Positions 25,115 through 32,628 of a DNA stretch of 64,000 nt are shown here, piece by piece. The first letter of the stretch is position 1, and the number at the start of each line of letters is the position of its first letter. A program made the translations under genes and the position numbers. Under the pieces are notes generated by a model. The model was given only the letters and a program-made list of their open reading frames with translations. It was not told where the DNA came from and did not search any database. Origin of the DNA: CAZJHD01 sp964545855 (GTDB lineage Bacteria > Planctomycetota > UBA1135 > JACQFD01); the NCBI GenBank assembly GCA_964545855.1, contig CAZJHD010000002.1, positions 1-64,000 of the forward strand, in the 5' to 3' direction.

Positions 25115-25963
25115 TCAGGACCTTCTTCGGAGTCGCCGGAGCAGCGCAGCGACGGCTTCGGGGCTGCCGGCCAGGAGCGGTCGGTCGGCGGCGCCTCGCC
25201 GAACCGCCCCCGTGGGCATCGGAAAGAGTGGCCGACCTCGAAGGTCGACGACCTCGGCGCCCGCCTCCATCGCGACGAGCCCAGCGGCGGCCACGTCCCA
25301 GAGCCGCCCGCGGTCCTGGGCGACGGCCGCCCACTGCCCTTCGGCGACGGAGAGCAGGTGTGCGACGCTGCTCCCGAGGACCCGAAGCTTGCAGGGGATT
25401 CCGACGAGGCGCTCGACGAGCGTCCGACCGGTGCGCCGCCTCCTCCAGAGGACCCCGACGAGGCCGAGCGGGCCCCAGCGGCTGCAGGGCTTCGTCGTCC
25501 TCCGGAGTCGTGCGCCCCCGAGGCGCCATGCTCCCTCGCCTCGCGCGGCGAATAGCGTTCGTCGACCCCGCGCCTCGAAGCATGCCGCGACAACTGGAGC
25601 TCCCTCCTCGAAGAGCGCCACGGCGACGCACCAGATCGGGACGCCGGCTGCGAAATTGGACGTCCCGTCGATGGGGTCGACGATCCAAGTCCGACGGCTT
25701 CGGCCTCGATGGTGCCCCGTCTCCTCACCGAGGAAGCCGGCTTCGGGATCGAGACGGCGGAGCGCGCGACGAAGCTCCTTCTCGACGCGCACGTCGAGGG
25801 CCGACACGGGCTCATCCGGCGTCTTCGTGGATGTGATGCGAGCGCCCTGACGCGCCAGGAGCCATCGCCCCCGTGCGTCCACCACCGCGGCGACCCGTCG
25901 GGCGAGGCCGAGGCGCGCTCCGCGCGATCGACGCGATCCGGATCGCGCGCTGCGCGGAGTCAC
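25115..25963 (-). CDS. Inositol-monophosphatase-family phosphatase
   Basis: 282 aa, metal-dependent sugar/nucleotide phosphatase fold. Metal sites: GEETG (first Glu), WIVDPIDGTSNFAAGVP, and the C-terminal WDVAAAGLVAMEAGAEV. Family members remove phosphate from inositol phosphates, PAP (CysQ) or sugar bisphosphates; the substrate is not readable. The GTG at 25963 starts 4 nt after the sdhB stop, so it is the distal gene of the sdhCAB unit, an odd pairing with no known functional link. A second family member lies at 49484. It converges on the AAA+/Fis gene. Confidence 0.85.
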   Translation of the reverse strand: MTPRSARSGSRRSRGARLGLARRVAAVVDARGRWLLARQGARITSTKTPDEPVSALDVRVEKELRRALRRLDPEAGFLGEETGHHRGRSRRTWIVDPIDGTSNFAAGVPIWCVAVALFEEGAPVVAACFEARGRRTLFAARGEGAWRLGGARLRRTTKPCSRWGPLGLVGVLWRRRRTGRTLVERLVGIPCKLRVLGSSVAHLLSVAEGQWAAVAQDRGRLWDVAAAGLVAMEAGAEVVDLRGRPLFPMPTGAVRRGAADRPLLAGSPEAVAALLRRLRRRS

Positions 25964-25967
25964 CGAT

Positions 25968-26735
25968 TCAGGCGCTGAACCAGCGGCGGATCGAGTGCAG
26001 CGTCGCGTCGCGCGCGACGGACGCGATCGACTGCAGCAGGGGGATCTCCTTCGGGCAGACCGAAGCGCATACCTGGGCGCTTCCGCAGTCCGTGATCCCA
26101 CCGGGGCCCATCACCGTCTCGAGCCTCTCGCCCTTGTGCAGCGCGCCCGTCGGGTGGAGGTTGAAACGATGCACCTGGTTGATGGCGGCAGGGCCCACGA
26201 AGGCGGAGCCCGGCCCGTACTGCGGGCACGCGTCGAGGCAGCAGCCGCAGGTCATGCAGCGGGAGAGGTCGTAGGCAGTCTCCTGCTGCTCCTGGGAGTA
26301 GCGGGGACCCTGACCCAACGGATAGGTGCCGTCGATTGGAATCCAGGCCATCGTCTCCTTCAGCTGCTCGAACATCCTCGAGCGGTCGACCGTGAGATCG
26401 CGGCACACCGGGAACTTGGCCATCGGCTCGAGGACGATCGGCTCCGGGAGCGTGGAAACCAAGGCCGAGCACGCCTGCCGCGCGCGCCCGTTGATCCGCA
26501 TGGTGCAGGAGCCACAGACCTCCTCGAGGCAGTTCACGTCCCACGAGGGCGGCGTCGTCCGCGTGCCGTCGATCGTCACCGGGTTCTCCTGGATCTCCAG
26601 GAGGCACATGTGGACGTTCATGTTCGGACGAAGGGGGACTTCGAAGATCTCCCAGCGCGGAGTCGCGTCCGGGTTCTCCTGACGGAGAACGCGAACTTGG
26701 ACCGTGCTGCGGGCGGAGCTGCCGTGAGTGTCCAT
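25968..26735 (-). CDS. sdhB: Succinate dehydrogenase/fumarate reductase iron-sulfur subunit
   Basis: 255 aa. N-terminal plant-ferredoxin-type [2Fe-2S] domain with CLEEVCGSCTMRINGRARQAC, and a C-terminal domain with CMTCGCCLDACP and CGSAQVCASVCPKEIPL for the [4Fe-4S] and [3Fe-4S] clusters. It passes electrons from the FAD of SdhA to the haem/quinone site of SdhC. The cytoplasmic-side complex II of the citric acid cycle is completed by the two upstream genes. Gap to sdhA is 63 nt. The order C-A-B and the single membrane subunit match the Bacillus/epsilon-type (class B) enzyme. Confidence 0.96.
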   Translation of the reverse strand: MDTHGSSARSTVQVRVLRQENPDATPRWEIFEVPLRPNMNVHMCLLEIQENPVTIDGTRTTPPSWDVNCLEEVCGSCTMRINGRARQACSALVSTLPEPIVLEPMAKFPVCRDLTVDRSRMFEQLKETMAWIPIDGTYPLGQGPRYSQEQQETAYDLSRCMTCGCCLDACPQYGPGSAFVGPAAINQVHRFNLHPTGALHKGERLETVMGPGGITDCGSAQVCASVCPKEIPLLQSIASVARDATLHSIRRWFSA

Positions 26736-26798
26736 GGAGTGCGTCGCGACGAGGATGCGTGGGGGAATTCGGCGAGGATGCGAGCGGCGACCGCTCGA

Positions 26799-28628
26799 TC
26801 AATGGGCGCCCGCGGCGGAGGAGGATCCCTTCCCGGGCTTCGGCGCGTGGGAGGGGAGCACGTCGTAGCGGCGCTCCGACAGCTCCTTCAGGCTCACGTC
26901 GATTGTCTCGCTGAAGTCGAGCTCCGGGCCGGCCTCCGTCCAGCGGGCCTTGGTGGAGCAGAGCCACTTCGCGTCGTCTCGCTTCGGGAACGCCGGCTTG
27001 AAGTGAGCGCCCCGCGACTCGTCGCGTCGCAGCGCTCCGAGCGCGATGGCGCGAGCGAGGTCGATCATGTTCTCCAACTCGAGGGCGTGCACGAGGGCCT
27101 GGTTCCCGTAGGGCCCCGTGTCCGGAAGCGGCGCCTTCTCGACGCGACTCTCGAGGTCGACGAGGGTCCCCGTCGCGCGCTCGAGCTCCTGGTTGTCGCG
27201 CACGATCGTCACGTGCTTGTTCATGAGGTGACCGAGCTCCCGGCGAATCGTGTAGAGGTTCTCGCTTCCGCTCCGCGCGAGCACGCGACGACATCGGTCC
27301 TTCAGATCCGCGACGGAACGCTCACCGACCGAGCCCGGCGTCTCCTTCTTCGCATTCTCGCTGGCCCAGTCGAAGCTCGAGACGCCCGCGACCTGGCCGG
27401 CGAATACGCAAGCGAGCAGCGCGTTCGCACCGAGGCGATTCGCGCCGTGGTACTGGAACTCGCACTCGCCCGCCGCGAAGAGGCCGGGCACGTTCGTCAT
27501 GTGCCGGTAGTCGACCCAGAGACCGCCCATGGAGTAGTGCACCGCCGGCGCGACCTTCATGGGGACCTTGCGCGGGTCCTTGTTCTTGAACTTCTCGTAG
27601 ATCTCGAGGACCCCGCCGAGCTTCCGCGTGAGGTAGCCAGGATCCTTGTGGGTGAGGTCGAGGTAGACCGCCTCCTCGCCCTCCACGCGATGCCCCAGGG
27701 TGTGGATCACGTTGTGGATCTCCCGGGACGCGACGTCGCGCGGCACGAGGTTCCCGTAGGCCGGATACTTCTCCTCGAGGAAGTACCAGCGTTCGGACTC
27801 GGGGATCGACAGAGCATCGCGCGCGTCCTTCGGATCCTTCGGAACCCAGACGCGGCCTCCCTCGCCACGCACCGACTCCGACATGAGCCGGAGCTTGTCG
27901 CCGCCGCTGATGGCCGTCGGGTGGATCTGAATGAACTCGGGATTGCCGTAGATGGCACCGGCGCGGTAGCACCCGGCGATCGCCGAGCCGGTGTTCACGA
28001 CCGAGTTCGTTCCGAGCCCGAAGATCGCGCCGAGCCCGCCCGTCGCATACACGGCGGCATGCGCAGGGAAGGCGCGGACCTCCATGGTGCGGATGTCCAT
28101 CGCGACGACGCCCGCGCAGCGGCCCGAGTCGTCCAGGATCGGAGAGAACGCTTCCCAGCCTTCGTACTTCTCAACGCGTCCCTTCGCCTCCCAGGAGCGA
28201 ACCTGCTCGTCGAGGGCATAGAGGAGCTGCTGTCCGGTCGTCGCGCCCGCGTGAGCCGTGCGGTGGTGCAGCGTGCCGCCGAACCTTCGGAAGTCGACCA
28301 ACCCTTCTGCCGTGCGGCTGAAGGGAACTCCCATGCGATCGAACATGTAGATGATGTCCGGCGCGGACTCGCACATGTCCCGCACCGGCGGCTGATGGGC
28401 GAGGAAGTCCCCGCCCTTCACGGTGTCGAGAAAATGCAGGGCGGGGGAATCGCCTTCGCCCTTCGTGTTCACAGCCCCGTTGATGCCGCCCTGTGCGCAG
28501 ACCGAGTGCGACCGCTTCACGGGCACGATCGACAACAGGTCGACCTTGGCGCCGGCCTCTGCGAGCTTGATCGTCGCCATCAGCCCCGCGAGTCCGCCGC
28601 CGACCATCACCACACGTGTTTCCGCCAT
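26799..28628 (-). CDS. sdhA: Succinate dehydrogenase/fumarate reductase flavoprotein subunit
   Basis: 609 aa. FAD-binding GGGLAGLMATIKLAEAG at the N-terminus; HSVCAQGGING with His41 as the covalent FAD site; FLAHQPPVRDMCESAP; substrate-site QIHPTAISGGDKLRLMSES; and catalytic-region HGANRLGANALLACVF. Oxidises succinate to fumarate, or the reverse. Sequence features (VPVKRSHS, GGDFLAHQPPV) match the Bacillus/Bacteroides-type SdhA rather than the E. coli type. Start ATG 28628 gives the usual short N-terminus before the dinucleotide-binding motif. It is followed by sdhB and preceded by sdhC. Confidence 0.97.
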   Translation of the reverse strand: MAETRVVMVGGGLAGLMATIKLAEAGAKVDLLSIVPVKRSHSVCAQGGINGAVNTKGEGDSPALHFLDTVKGGDFLAHQPPVRDMCESAPDIIYMFDRMGVPFSRTAEGLVDFRRFGGTLHHRTAHAGATTGQQLLYALDEQVRSWEAKGRVEKYEGWEAFSPILDDSGRCAGVVAMDIRTMEVRAFPAHAAVYATGGLGAIFGLGTNSVVNTGSAIAGCYRAGAIYGNPEFIQIHPTAISGGDKLRLMSESVRGEGGRVWVPKDPKDARDALSIPESERWYFLEEKYPAYGNLVPRDVASREIHNVIHTLGHRVEGEEAVYLDLTHKDPGYLTRKLGGVLEIYEKFKNKDPRKVPMKVAPAVHYSMGGLWVDYRHMTNVPGLFAAGECEFQYHGANRLGANALLACVFAGQVAGVSSFDWASENAKKETPGSVGERSVADLKDRCRRVLARSGSENLYTIRRELGHLMNKHVTIVRDNQELERATGTLVDLESRVEKAPLPDTGPYGNQALVHALELENMIDLARAIALGALRRDESRGAHFKPAFPKRDDAKWLCSTKARWTEAGPELDFSETIDVSLKELSERRYDVLPSHAPKPGKGSSSAAGAH

Positions 28629-28684
28629 GTTCGATTCGCTCGAGGGAGTGAGACGACGCCCGCGAGCCGGGCGCCTCGTGGGAC

Positions 28685-29347
28685 CTACTGCTTGAAGGAC
28701 AGAGCCGAGACGAGTCCCAGCAGGAAGAGCCCCACGCCGACCGCAGCGCCCGTCATGTTCAGGAAGCGTTGGGACCTCGCGGAGATCGTGAGTCCCCAGG
28801 AGATGCAGAAGAGCGGCACTCCATTCCCCAGATGGAACGCGGTCGCCGCGGTGCCGACGATGTACGCAACGAGCCAGAACGGGCTCGTGAACAGAGACGC
28901 CACTTCCTGGTAGGCGATCTCCTCGAAGGGCTGCGCGTGCGCGTGGAAGCGGAAGTGGAGCAGGTGGAAGACGATGAAGACGAGCGCCACGACGCCCGAG
29001 ACCCGCTGCATCACGTAGAGCCAGTTCCGCGCCTTCGGGTAGTGGGTCGCCGTGACGCGTCCGTCGAATGCGATCCACATCCCCAGGACGCCGTGGAAGA
29101 GGAGCGGGAGGAAGATCCCGAAGACTTCGAGCCCGAGCACGAACGGGAGCCCCCTCAGGAACGCGACCGCCTCGTTGTAGCGCGTCGCCCCCTCGGGCCC
29201 GACGGCGAGGAAGTTCGTGACCATGTGCTCCACGAAGAAGACGCCAAGCGGCACGATGCCCGTGAGCGAATGCAGACGTCGGAGCAGGAAGTGGTGCTGG
29301 CCGCCCGGGACGGCGAGCGGCGACGCCGTGGTGGAGTCCGTGCTCAT
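28685..29347 (-). CDS. sdhC: Succinate dehydrogenase cytochrome b558-type membrane subunit
   Basis: 220 aa with five membrane helices. Several membrane-helix histidines are candidate haem ligands (HSLTGIVPLGVFFVEHMVTN, LLFHGVLGMWIAFDG, VFIVFHLLHFRFH, AFHLGNGV). This is the one-subunit, di-haem class-B anchor as in B. subtilis SdhC and Wolinella FrdC, oxidising or reducing (mena)quinone. First gene of sdhCAB. ATG 29347 is taken as start; the reading frame stays open upstream through three 15-bp repeats (29375-29419), so an upstream start is possible though the extra residues do not look like sdhC. Confidence 0.92.
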   Translation of the reverse strand: MSTDSTTASPLAVPGGQHHFLLRRLHSLTGIVPLGVFFVEHMVTNFLAVGPEGATRYNEAVAFLRGLPFVLGLEVFGIFLPLLFHGVLGMWIAFDGRVTATHYPKARNWLYVMQRVSGVVALVFIVFHLLHFRFHAHAQPFEEIAYQEVASLFTSPFWLVAYIVGTAATAFHLGNGVPLFCISWGLTISARSQRFLNMTGAAVGVGLFLLGLVSALSFKQ

Positions 29348-29872
29348 GCGGGAAGGGGGATCGAAGGGCTGGATGCCATCGGGCGAGAGGCCAACTGGCG
29401 AGAAACCATCGGGCGACCGAGAGCGGTGCGCGATCGGCGAGACCGCGCGACATCCTTCGACGCACGTGTCGAGGGGGTCGCTCGGAGAGGCGAACGCGTC
29501 GACGAGAAGAGCCGACGAGGAGACGCGGCGGCGAACCTCAAACGCCGTTCCCCGACTCGAGTCCGCCACTCCGAGGGACCTGCATGCTCGGGTCGCGCAC
29601 CACGTGCGGACTTTCTCACTCGCGTTGGTTCGATTTCGGACCCTTCGAGCGAGGAAGCGACGACGGATCGTCGATCGGCCCGGGGATCCTCCGGCGTCGG
29701 GGCCGGAGATGCAACACGGCTCTCCGGCACCGCGCGCCGACCCGGCTCGGCTGCGCTCCTCGAAACAGCCCGAGAACGACCTCTCGACGAAGCCATGGGT
29801 CGAGTCGCACAGTCCCGGGCCGATGGACCGCGAATGCACCCCCGACAGGCGCGTCCCGACGAGCGTGGATCG
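29348..29872. promoter_or_regulatory. Region upstream of sdhC and of the phosphatase gene
   Basis: 525 bp with no recognisable gene, although frames are open on both strands. It must hold the promoters for the divergent sdhCAB unit and the histidine-phosphatase gene. Near the sdhC end are three imperfect 15-bp tandem repeats (29375-29419). I see no clear -35/-10 pair and no known riboswitch. A short weakly conserved gene here cannot be excluded. Confidence 0.45.
29375..29419 (+). repeat. Three imperfect 15-bp tandem repeats upstream of sdhC
   Basis: Units GCCATCGGGCGAGAG, GCCAACTGGCGAGAA and ACCATCGGGCGACCG run without spacers, 28-72 bp before the sdhC ATG. Read on the minus strand in the sdhC frame they would encode SPDGF-SPVGL-SPDGI. 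Repeats spaced about 1.5 helical turns apart can be regulator sites; they can equally be coding slippage. Confidence 0.55.
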
Positions 29873-30571
29873 ATGACCTCCGCTCCGACGCCCCCCGATC
29901 CCGCGACCGCCGGCCGAGCCATGCCGCCCGTCCGGCGTCCGACGCGCATCCATTTCGTGCGCCACGGCGCCGTTCGCCTCGACGGGCCCGAGCGCGTCTA
30001 CGGAGACCTCGAGATGCCGCTCTCCGAGGAGGGGATCGCGCAGCTGGAGCGCGTGGGGGAGTGGCTCGCGAGCGAGCCCGTGATGGCGGTCTGGGCGAGC
30101 GATCTGGAGCGTGCGCGCCTCGGAGCCGCATCCATCGCGCGCCCCCACGGCCTCCCGGTTCTCGTCGACCCGCTCTGGCGCGAGATCCACCGCGGAGCAT
30201 GGCGCGGTCTCACCTGGGAGGAGATCGAGTCGCGTTGGCCCGGCGGGCCTGCTCGTTTCCTCGAGGACCCCTGCGGTTACCGGGGACACGAGGGCGAGAC
30301 CCTCGCCGATGTCGATGGCCGCGCACGTCGAGCCTTCGAACGGCTCGTCGTTGCCCACGACGGCGACACCGTCGTCGTCGTCTCCCACTCGTGGACCCTT
30401 CGCTGCGTCCTCTCCCGCGTGCTCTGCGTTCCCCTGGAACGCGCGATGAACCTCCCCGTCGATCACGCGGCGGTGGCGACCCTCAGCGGAAGCACGAGCG
30501 GCTGGACCCTCGCGTCGCTTCGCACCCTGTCCCGCGCGAGCGGACCCGCGGGCCCGCGCCCGACGGGGTAG
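29873..30571 (+). CDS. Histidine phosphatase (phosphoglycerate mutase) family protein
   Basis: 232 aa. Catalytic RHG at residues 30-32 (IHFVRHGAVR), WASDLERARLGAASIARP, the REIHRGAWRGLTWEEIE acid region and the second histidine in VVVVSHSWTLRCVL. The fold transfers phosphate via a phosphohistidine. WREIHRGAWRGLTWEEI and the small size are close to CobC/alpha-ribazole-phosphatase-like members, but a general phosphatase or a phosphoglycerate mutase cannot be ruled out. No cobalamin gene is adjacent. Start ATG 29873; a 25-residue disordered N-terminus precedes the domain. It stands alone just before the mobile element. Confidence 0.82.
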   Translation: MTSAPTPPDPATAGRAMPPVRRPTRIHFVRHGAVRLDGPERVYGDLEMPLSEEGIAQLERVGEWLASEPVMAVWASDLERARLGAASIARPHGLPVLVDPLWREIHRGAWRGLTWEEIESRWPGGPARFLEDPCGYRGHEGETLADVDGRARRAFERLVVAHDGDTVVVVSHSWTLRCVLSRVLCVPLERAMNLPVDHAAVATLSGSTSGWTLASLRTLSRASGPAGPRPTG

Positions 30572-30766
30572 ACGGCCGCGCACACGCTCGCGATCGAGAG
30601 GAGCAGCCGCACCTCGCGTTTCCGCACATTTCCTCCACAGGGCCATTCCACGGCCAGGGGAACGCGCCGCGGAGAAGAGCCGAAAGCCGGCGCCCCGAGG
30701 AGGATCGAGCCGGTTCGAGCCCGAGCCAACTCCCCTCATCAACACAACGGAATATTCATTATCGGA

Positions 30767-30774
30767 CGTTGCGC
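30767..30774 (+). repeat. Target-site duplication, left copy
   Basis: CGTTGCGC directly outside the left terminal inverted repeat of the mobile element. The identical 8 bases occur directly outside the right end at 33577-33584. IS1-family insertion typically duplicates 8-9 bp. Confidence 0.85.
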
Positions 30775-30792
30775 GGTACTGTGTCAGTTAGA
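30775..30792 (+). repeat. Left terminal inverted repeat of the mobile element
   Basis: GGTACTGTGTCAGTTAGA. It matches the right end 16/18. The transposase stop codon (TAA, 30788-30790 on the minus strand) falls inside it. Confidence 0.85.
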
Positions 30793-31639
30793 CCTTCGGG
30801 GAGGCGAACGCGGCCTCGATCAGCTCCTCCATCGACCAGCGGTGATCCGTCAGCCCGTTTTCCTGGGCCGGAGTCCGCCCCTTCAGCGTCGAGTGCGGGC
30901 GCACGAGGTTGTAGTGCGTGTAGTAGATGGAGACGCAGTGGTCGAGCATCTCGATCTTCTTCGCGTGCTTGTTCGAGAGGCGCGCGAGCTTCCCGATGCT
31001 CATGCGAAGTCCGAGGTTGATCCGCTCCGAGTAGGACGTGCTCGCGGTCGGCGTGTCCGGCTCCCCGCAAGTGCGCTCCTTCCGGATGCTCGCGAGCGCG
31101 GGCGCTTGGTAGCGGTTCTCCCGGCTGTTCCACTTCCCGTTCGGCGTCGCGTAGGTCTTGATGACGCGCGCGTAGTCGGGCATCTCGTTCAGAACGCAGA
31201 GGGCCGACCAGTAGACGTTCAGCCCATCCGTGTTCAGCTCGAACTTGCCGGGGACGGACTTGTTCAGCATCTGGTAGAGCGCAACGGCATCGTCGAAGGT
31301 GCGACGGCCCACGCGCCACGCGGGGACGATCTTGGAATCGGGGTCGAGCGCGGTCCACGTCCAGACGTCGCCGAATCCGAACTGCCCCTTCTTCTCGGGA
31401 GGAACGTTCTTCGCACGCGCGTAGCAGAAGGCCCACGCCTCGTCCGCCGAGATCCGCTCGGGTTCGAGGCCCACGATCCACTGCGCGTGGATCCGGCGGC
31501 ACTCCGGCCCGAGGTCGCGGATCAGCTTCTGAATCGTGTTCACGGCGACGCCGAGGGTTCGTGCCGTAGCACGGATGCCGTTCCCCTCGACGAGCATGCC
31601 GACGATGCGCGCGCGGTCCGAATTGCTCAACCGGTTCAT
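30788..31639 (-). CDS. IS1-family-type transposase
   Basis: 283 aa in one uninterrupted frame (no -1 frameshift as in classical IS1). N-terminal helix-turn-helix MNRLSNSDRARIVGMLVEGN followed by GIRATARTLGVAVNTIQKL. The catalytic domain begins at ISADEAWAFCYARAKN and carries KGQFGFGDVWTWTALD, FELNTDGLNVYWSAL and TSYSERINLGLRMSIGKL, supplying the expected acidic triad; the C-terminus has YNLVRPHSTLKG. The motif set is that of single-ORF IS1-type transposases. The stop codon lies within the terminal inverted repeat. A strong -35/-10 pair ends only 7 nt before the ATG (31639), so the message may be leaderless. Confidence 0.93.
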   Translation of the reverse strand: MNRLSNSDRARIVGMLVEGNGIRATARTLGVAVNTIQKLIRDLGPECRRIHAQWIVGLEPERISADEAWAFCYARAKNVPPEKKGQFGFGDVWTWTALDPDSKIVPAWRVGRRTFDDAVALYQMLNKSVPGKFELNTDGLNVYWSALCVLNEMPDYARVIKTYATPNGKWNSRENRYQAPALASIRKERTCGEPDTPTASTSYSERINLGLRMSIGKLARLSNKHAKKIEMLDHCVSIYYTHYNLVRPHSTLKGRTPAQENGLTDHRWSMEELIEAAFASPKV

Positions 31640-31646
31640 AATGACT

Positions 31647-31675
31647 ATTATGCTTGAGCACGCCCCCGCAGTCAA
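31647..31675 (-). promoter_or_regulatory. Near-consensus sigma-70 promoter for the transposase
   Basis: On the minus strand TTGACT (31670-31675), a 17-bp spacer and CATAAT (31647-31652). This is the best -35/-10 pair noticed in the window and unlike the GC-rich surroundings. The expected transcription start coincides with or is next to the transposase ATG. The -10 is one arm of a symmetric CATAAT-agtc-ATTATG (31637-31652) that also contains the start codon, a possible autoregulatory site. Confidence 0.75.
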
Positions 31676-31695
31676 GCTCGGCTCTTCGCTTGACT
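31670..31695. promoter_or_regulatory. Inverted repeat between tRNA-like gene and transposase promoter
   Basis: AGTCAAGC and GCTTGACT, 8-bp perfect arms around a 10-nt loop. It lies just downstream of the tRNA-like gene and its left arm is the transposase -35 box. It may end transcription from upstream, or it may serve as a binding site that covers the promoter. Confidence 0.5.
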
Positions 31696-31723
31696 GGCTC
31701 GGTTCTCCAGTCGATAAAGAAGG

Positions 31724-31798
31724 CGACCCCGGCAGGACTCGAACCTGCAACTGTCCGACTACGAGGCGGGTGCTCTATCCGAGTTGAGCTACGGGGTC
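31724..31798 (-). tRNA. tRNA-like gene inside the mobile element (anticodon position CGT)
   Basis: 75 nt. Acceptor arms GACCCCG/CGGGGTC pair 7 of 7; D-stem GCTC/GAGC 4 of 4; T-arm GCAGG-TTCGAGT-CCTGC 5 of 5, with the invariant GTTCGA-type loop. The anticodon loop reads CT-CGT-AG, which would be Thr (CGU). The anticodon stem pairs only at its three central positions (CCCGC against TCGGA), with mismatches at both ends. The D-arm, anticodon 5' strand and T-arm resemble bacterial tRNA-Arg(UCU) more than tRNA-Thr. No CCA is encoded. Either an altered tRNA that changed its anticodon or a decayed copy; function is doubtful. Confidence 0.65.
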
Positions 31799-31805
31799 AT
31801 GGTGG

Positions 31806-31838
31806 CCGGACGTCAGCGAGTTGCTCGCCGACGTCCGG
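31806..31838 (-). terminator. Strong hairpin immediately upstream of the tRNA-like gene
   Basis: Outer stem CCGGACGTC/GACGTCCGG (9 bp), one A-C mismatch, inner stem GCGAG/CTCGC (5 bp), loop TTG. It lies 7 nt from the 5' end of the tRNA-like gene, between it and the passenger genes transcribed in the same direction. Could be a terminator of the passenger operon, a processing signal or a structured DNA element of the transposon. Confidence 0.55.
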
Positions 31839-31855
31839 GGTCAACAACACCTGGG

Positions 31856-31900
31856 AGCGGCTGGCGGTTCTTCGCCAGCAAGCAATGGCCGCCAGCCGCT
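31856..31900 (-). terminator. Second hairpin downstream of the passenger genes
   Basis: Perfect 12-bp arms AGCGGCTGGCGG and CCGCCAGCCGCT around a 21-nt loop. Located 53 nt after the stop of the 178-aa gene. On the opposite strand the stem is followed by a T-rich stretch (TCTCTTCTAG), so termination of plus-strand transcription entering the element is also possible. Confidence 0.55.
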
Positions 31901-31952
31901 TCTCTTCTAGTTGTTCTACGGGCCGCCCAGGGACGCGGCCCTGTGGGCTCTC

Positions 31953-32489
31953 CTAGGCATCGGCGCCTCCTGCGGCGTCTTCAGCCGCCGATTGCTCGGG
32001 AACGGGGGAATCGGAGACCTGCGGCTTCGCATCGGACCGCTGACGGCGCTTCGCGTCGCCGACGACGTAGAAGCCATTCGGCGCCTTGCTGAATCCGACG
32101 GTCTTGCCGATCGAGATCTTCAAGCCATTCCGAAGATCTTCGACCTTCTTTCCACGATCGAACTCGAACCCGCCCTCACGGAGCTTGTCGAAGATCGTGT
32201 CGATCGTGGAGGCGCCGTGATCGGTCAGGATGCGCCGCACACACGGGGCGAGCTGCTTCTGGAAGAACTCCGTCGGGGCGTAGGCTTGCGGCGCACCGAA
32301 CGATCCCGTCGGGCCAGCCGACTCATCGAGGGAGAACTCGGGCGGCTCGCCGTTCGCCTCGAGAAGCGCGTTCACGGCAATCTTGAACCGTTTCTCCTCT
32401 TCGGCCTTCGTCAGCTTCTCCTGCTCGGCTGCGAGCGCCCGGGCGCGGAGCTTCTCGACAACCAGCGATTCTTCGTTCGAGAGTGCCAT
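31953..32489 (-). CDS. Passenger protein with winged-helix-like domain
   Basis: 178 aa. The ATG at 32489 has an ideal ribosome site (CGGAGGA, 4-5 nt away). The N-terminal third is a charged helix (LVVEKLRARALAAEQEKLTK). Residues about 80-145 (LAPCVRRILTDHGASTIDTI ... KAPNGFYVVGD) look like a small winged-helix domain similar in pattern to HARE-HTH/wHTH domains. The tail is Ala/Pro/Ser-rich and disordered. DNA binding is an inference from fold pattern only. It is the last protein gene before the hairpins and tRNA-like gene of the mobile element. Confidence 0.7.
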   Translation of the reverse strand: MALSNEESLVVEKLRARALAAEQEKLTKAEEEKRFKIAVNALLEANGEPPEFSLDESAGPTGSFGAPQAYAPTEFFQKQLAPCVRRILTDHGASTIDTIFDKLREGGFEFDRGKKVEDLRNGLKISIGKTVGFSKAPNGFYVVGDAKRRQRSDAKPQVSDSPVPEQSAAEDAAGGADA

Positions 32490-32628
32490 GGGTCCTCCGT
32501 TGGGTGCGCGGAGCGTATCGGCACTCTCGCGACGATCAATCACTTCTTTCGGCGGGTAGCGGCAGGCACAGGCTATCCAACGAAGGATGGCGCATTCCCC
32601 CTATGGGACACCCTCCGCAACGTGCTGG

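Noticed and set aside
29348..29872. A gene in the sdhC upstream region
   Set aside because: Frames are open on both strands, but translations are Arg/Ser/Pro-rich with no family resemblance and no ribosome site.
31640..31720. A conventional short IS end just upstream of the transposase
   Set aside because: No sequence like ACTGTGTCAGTT or its complement is present there; the only matching second end is at 33559-33576, where the target duplication also sits.
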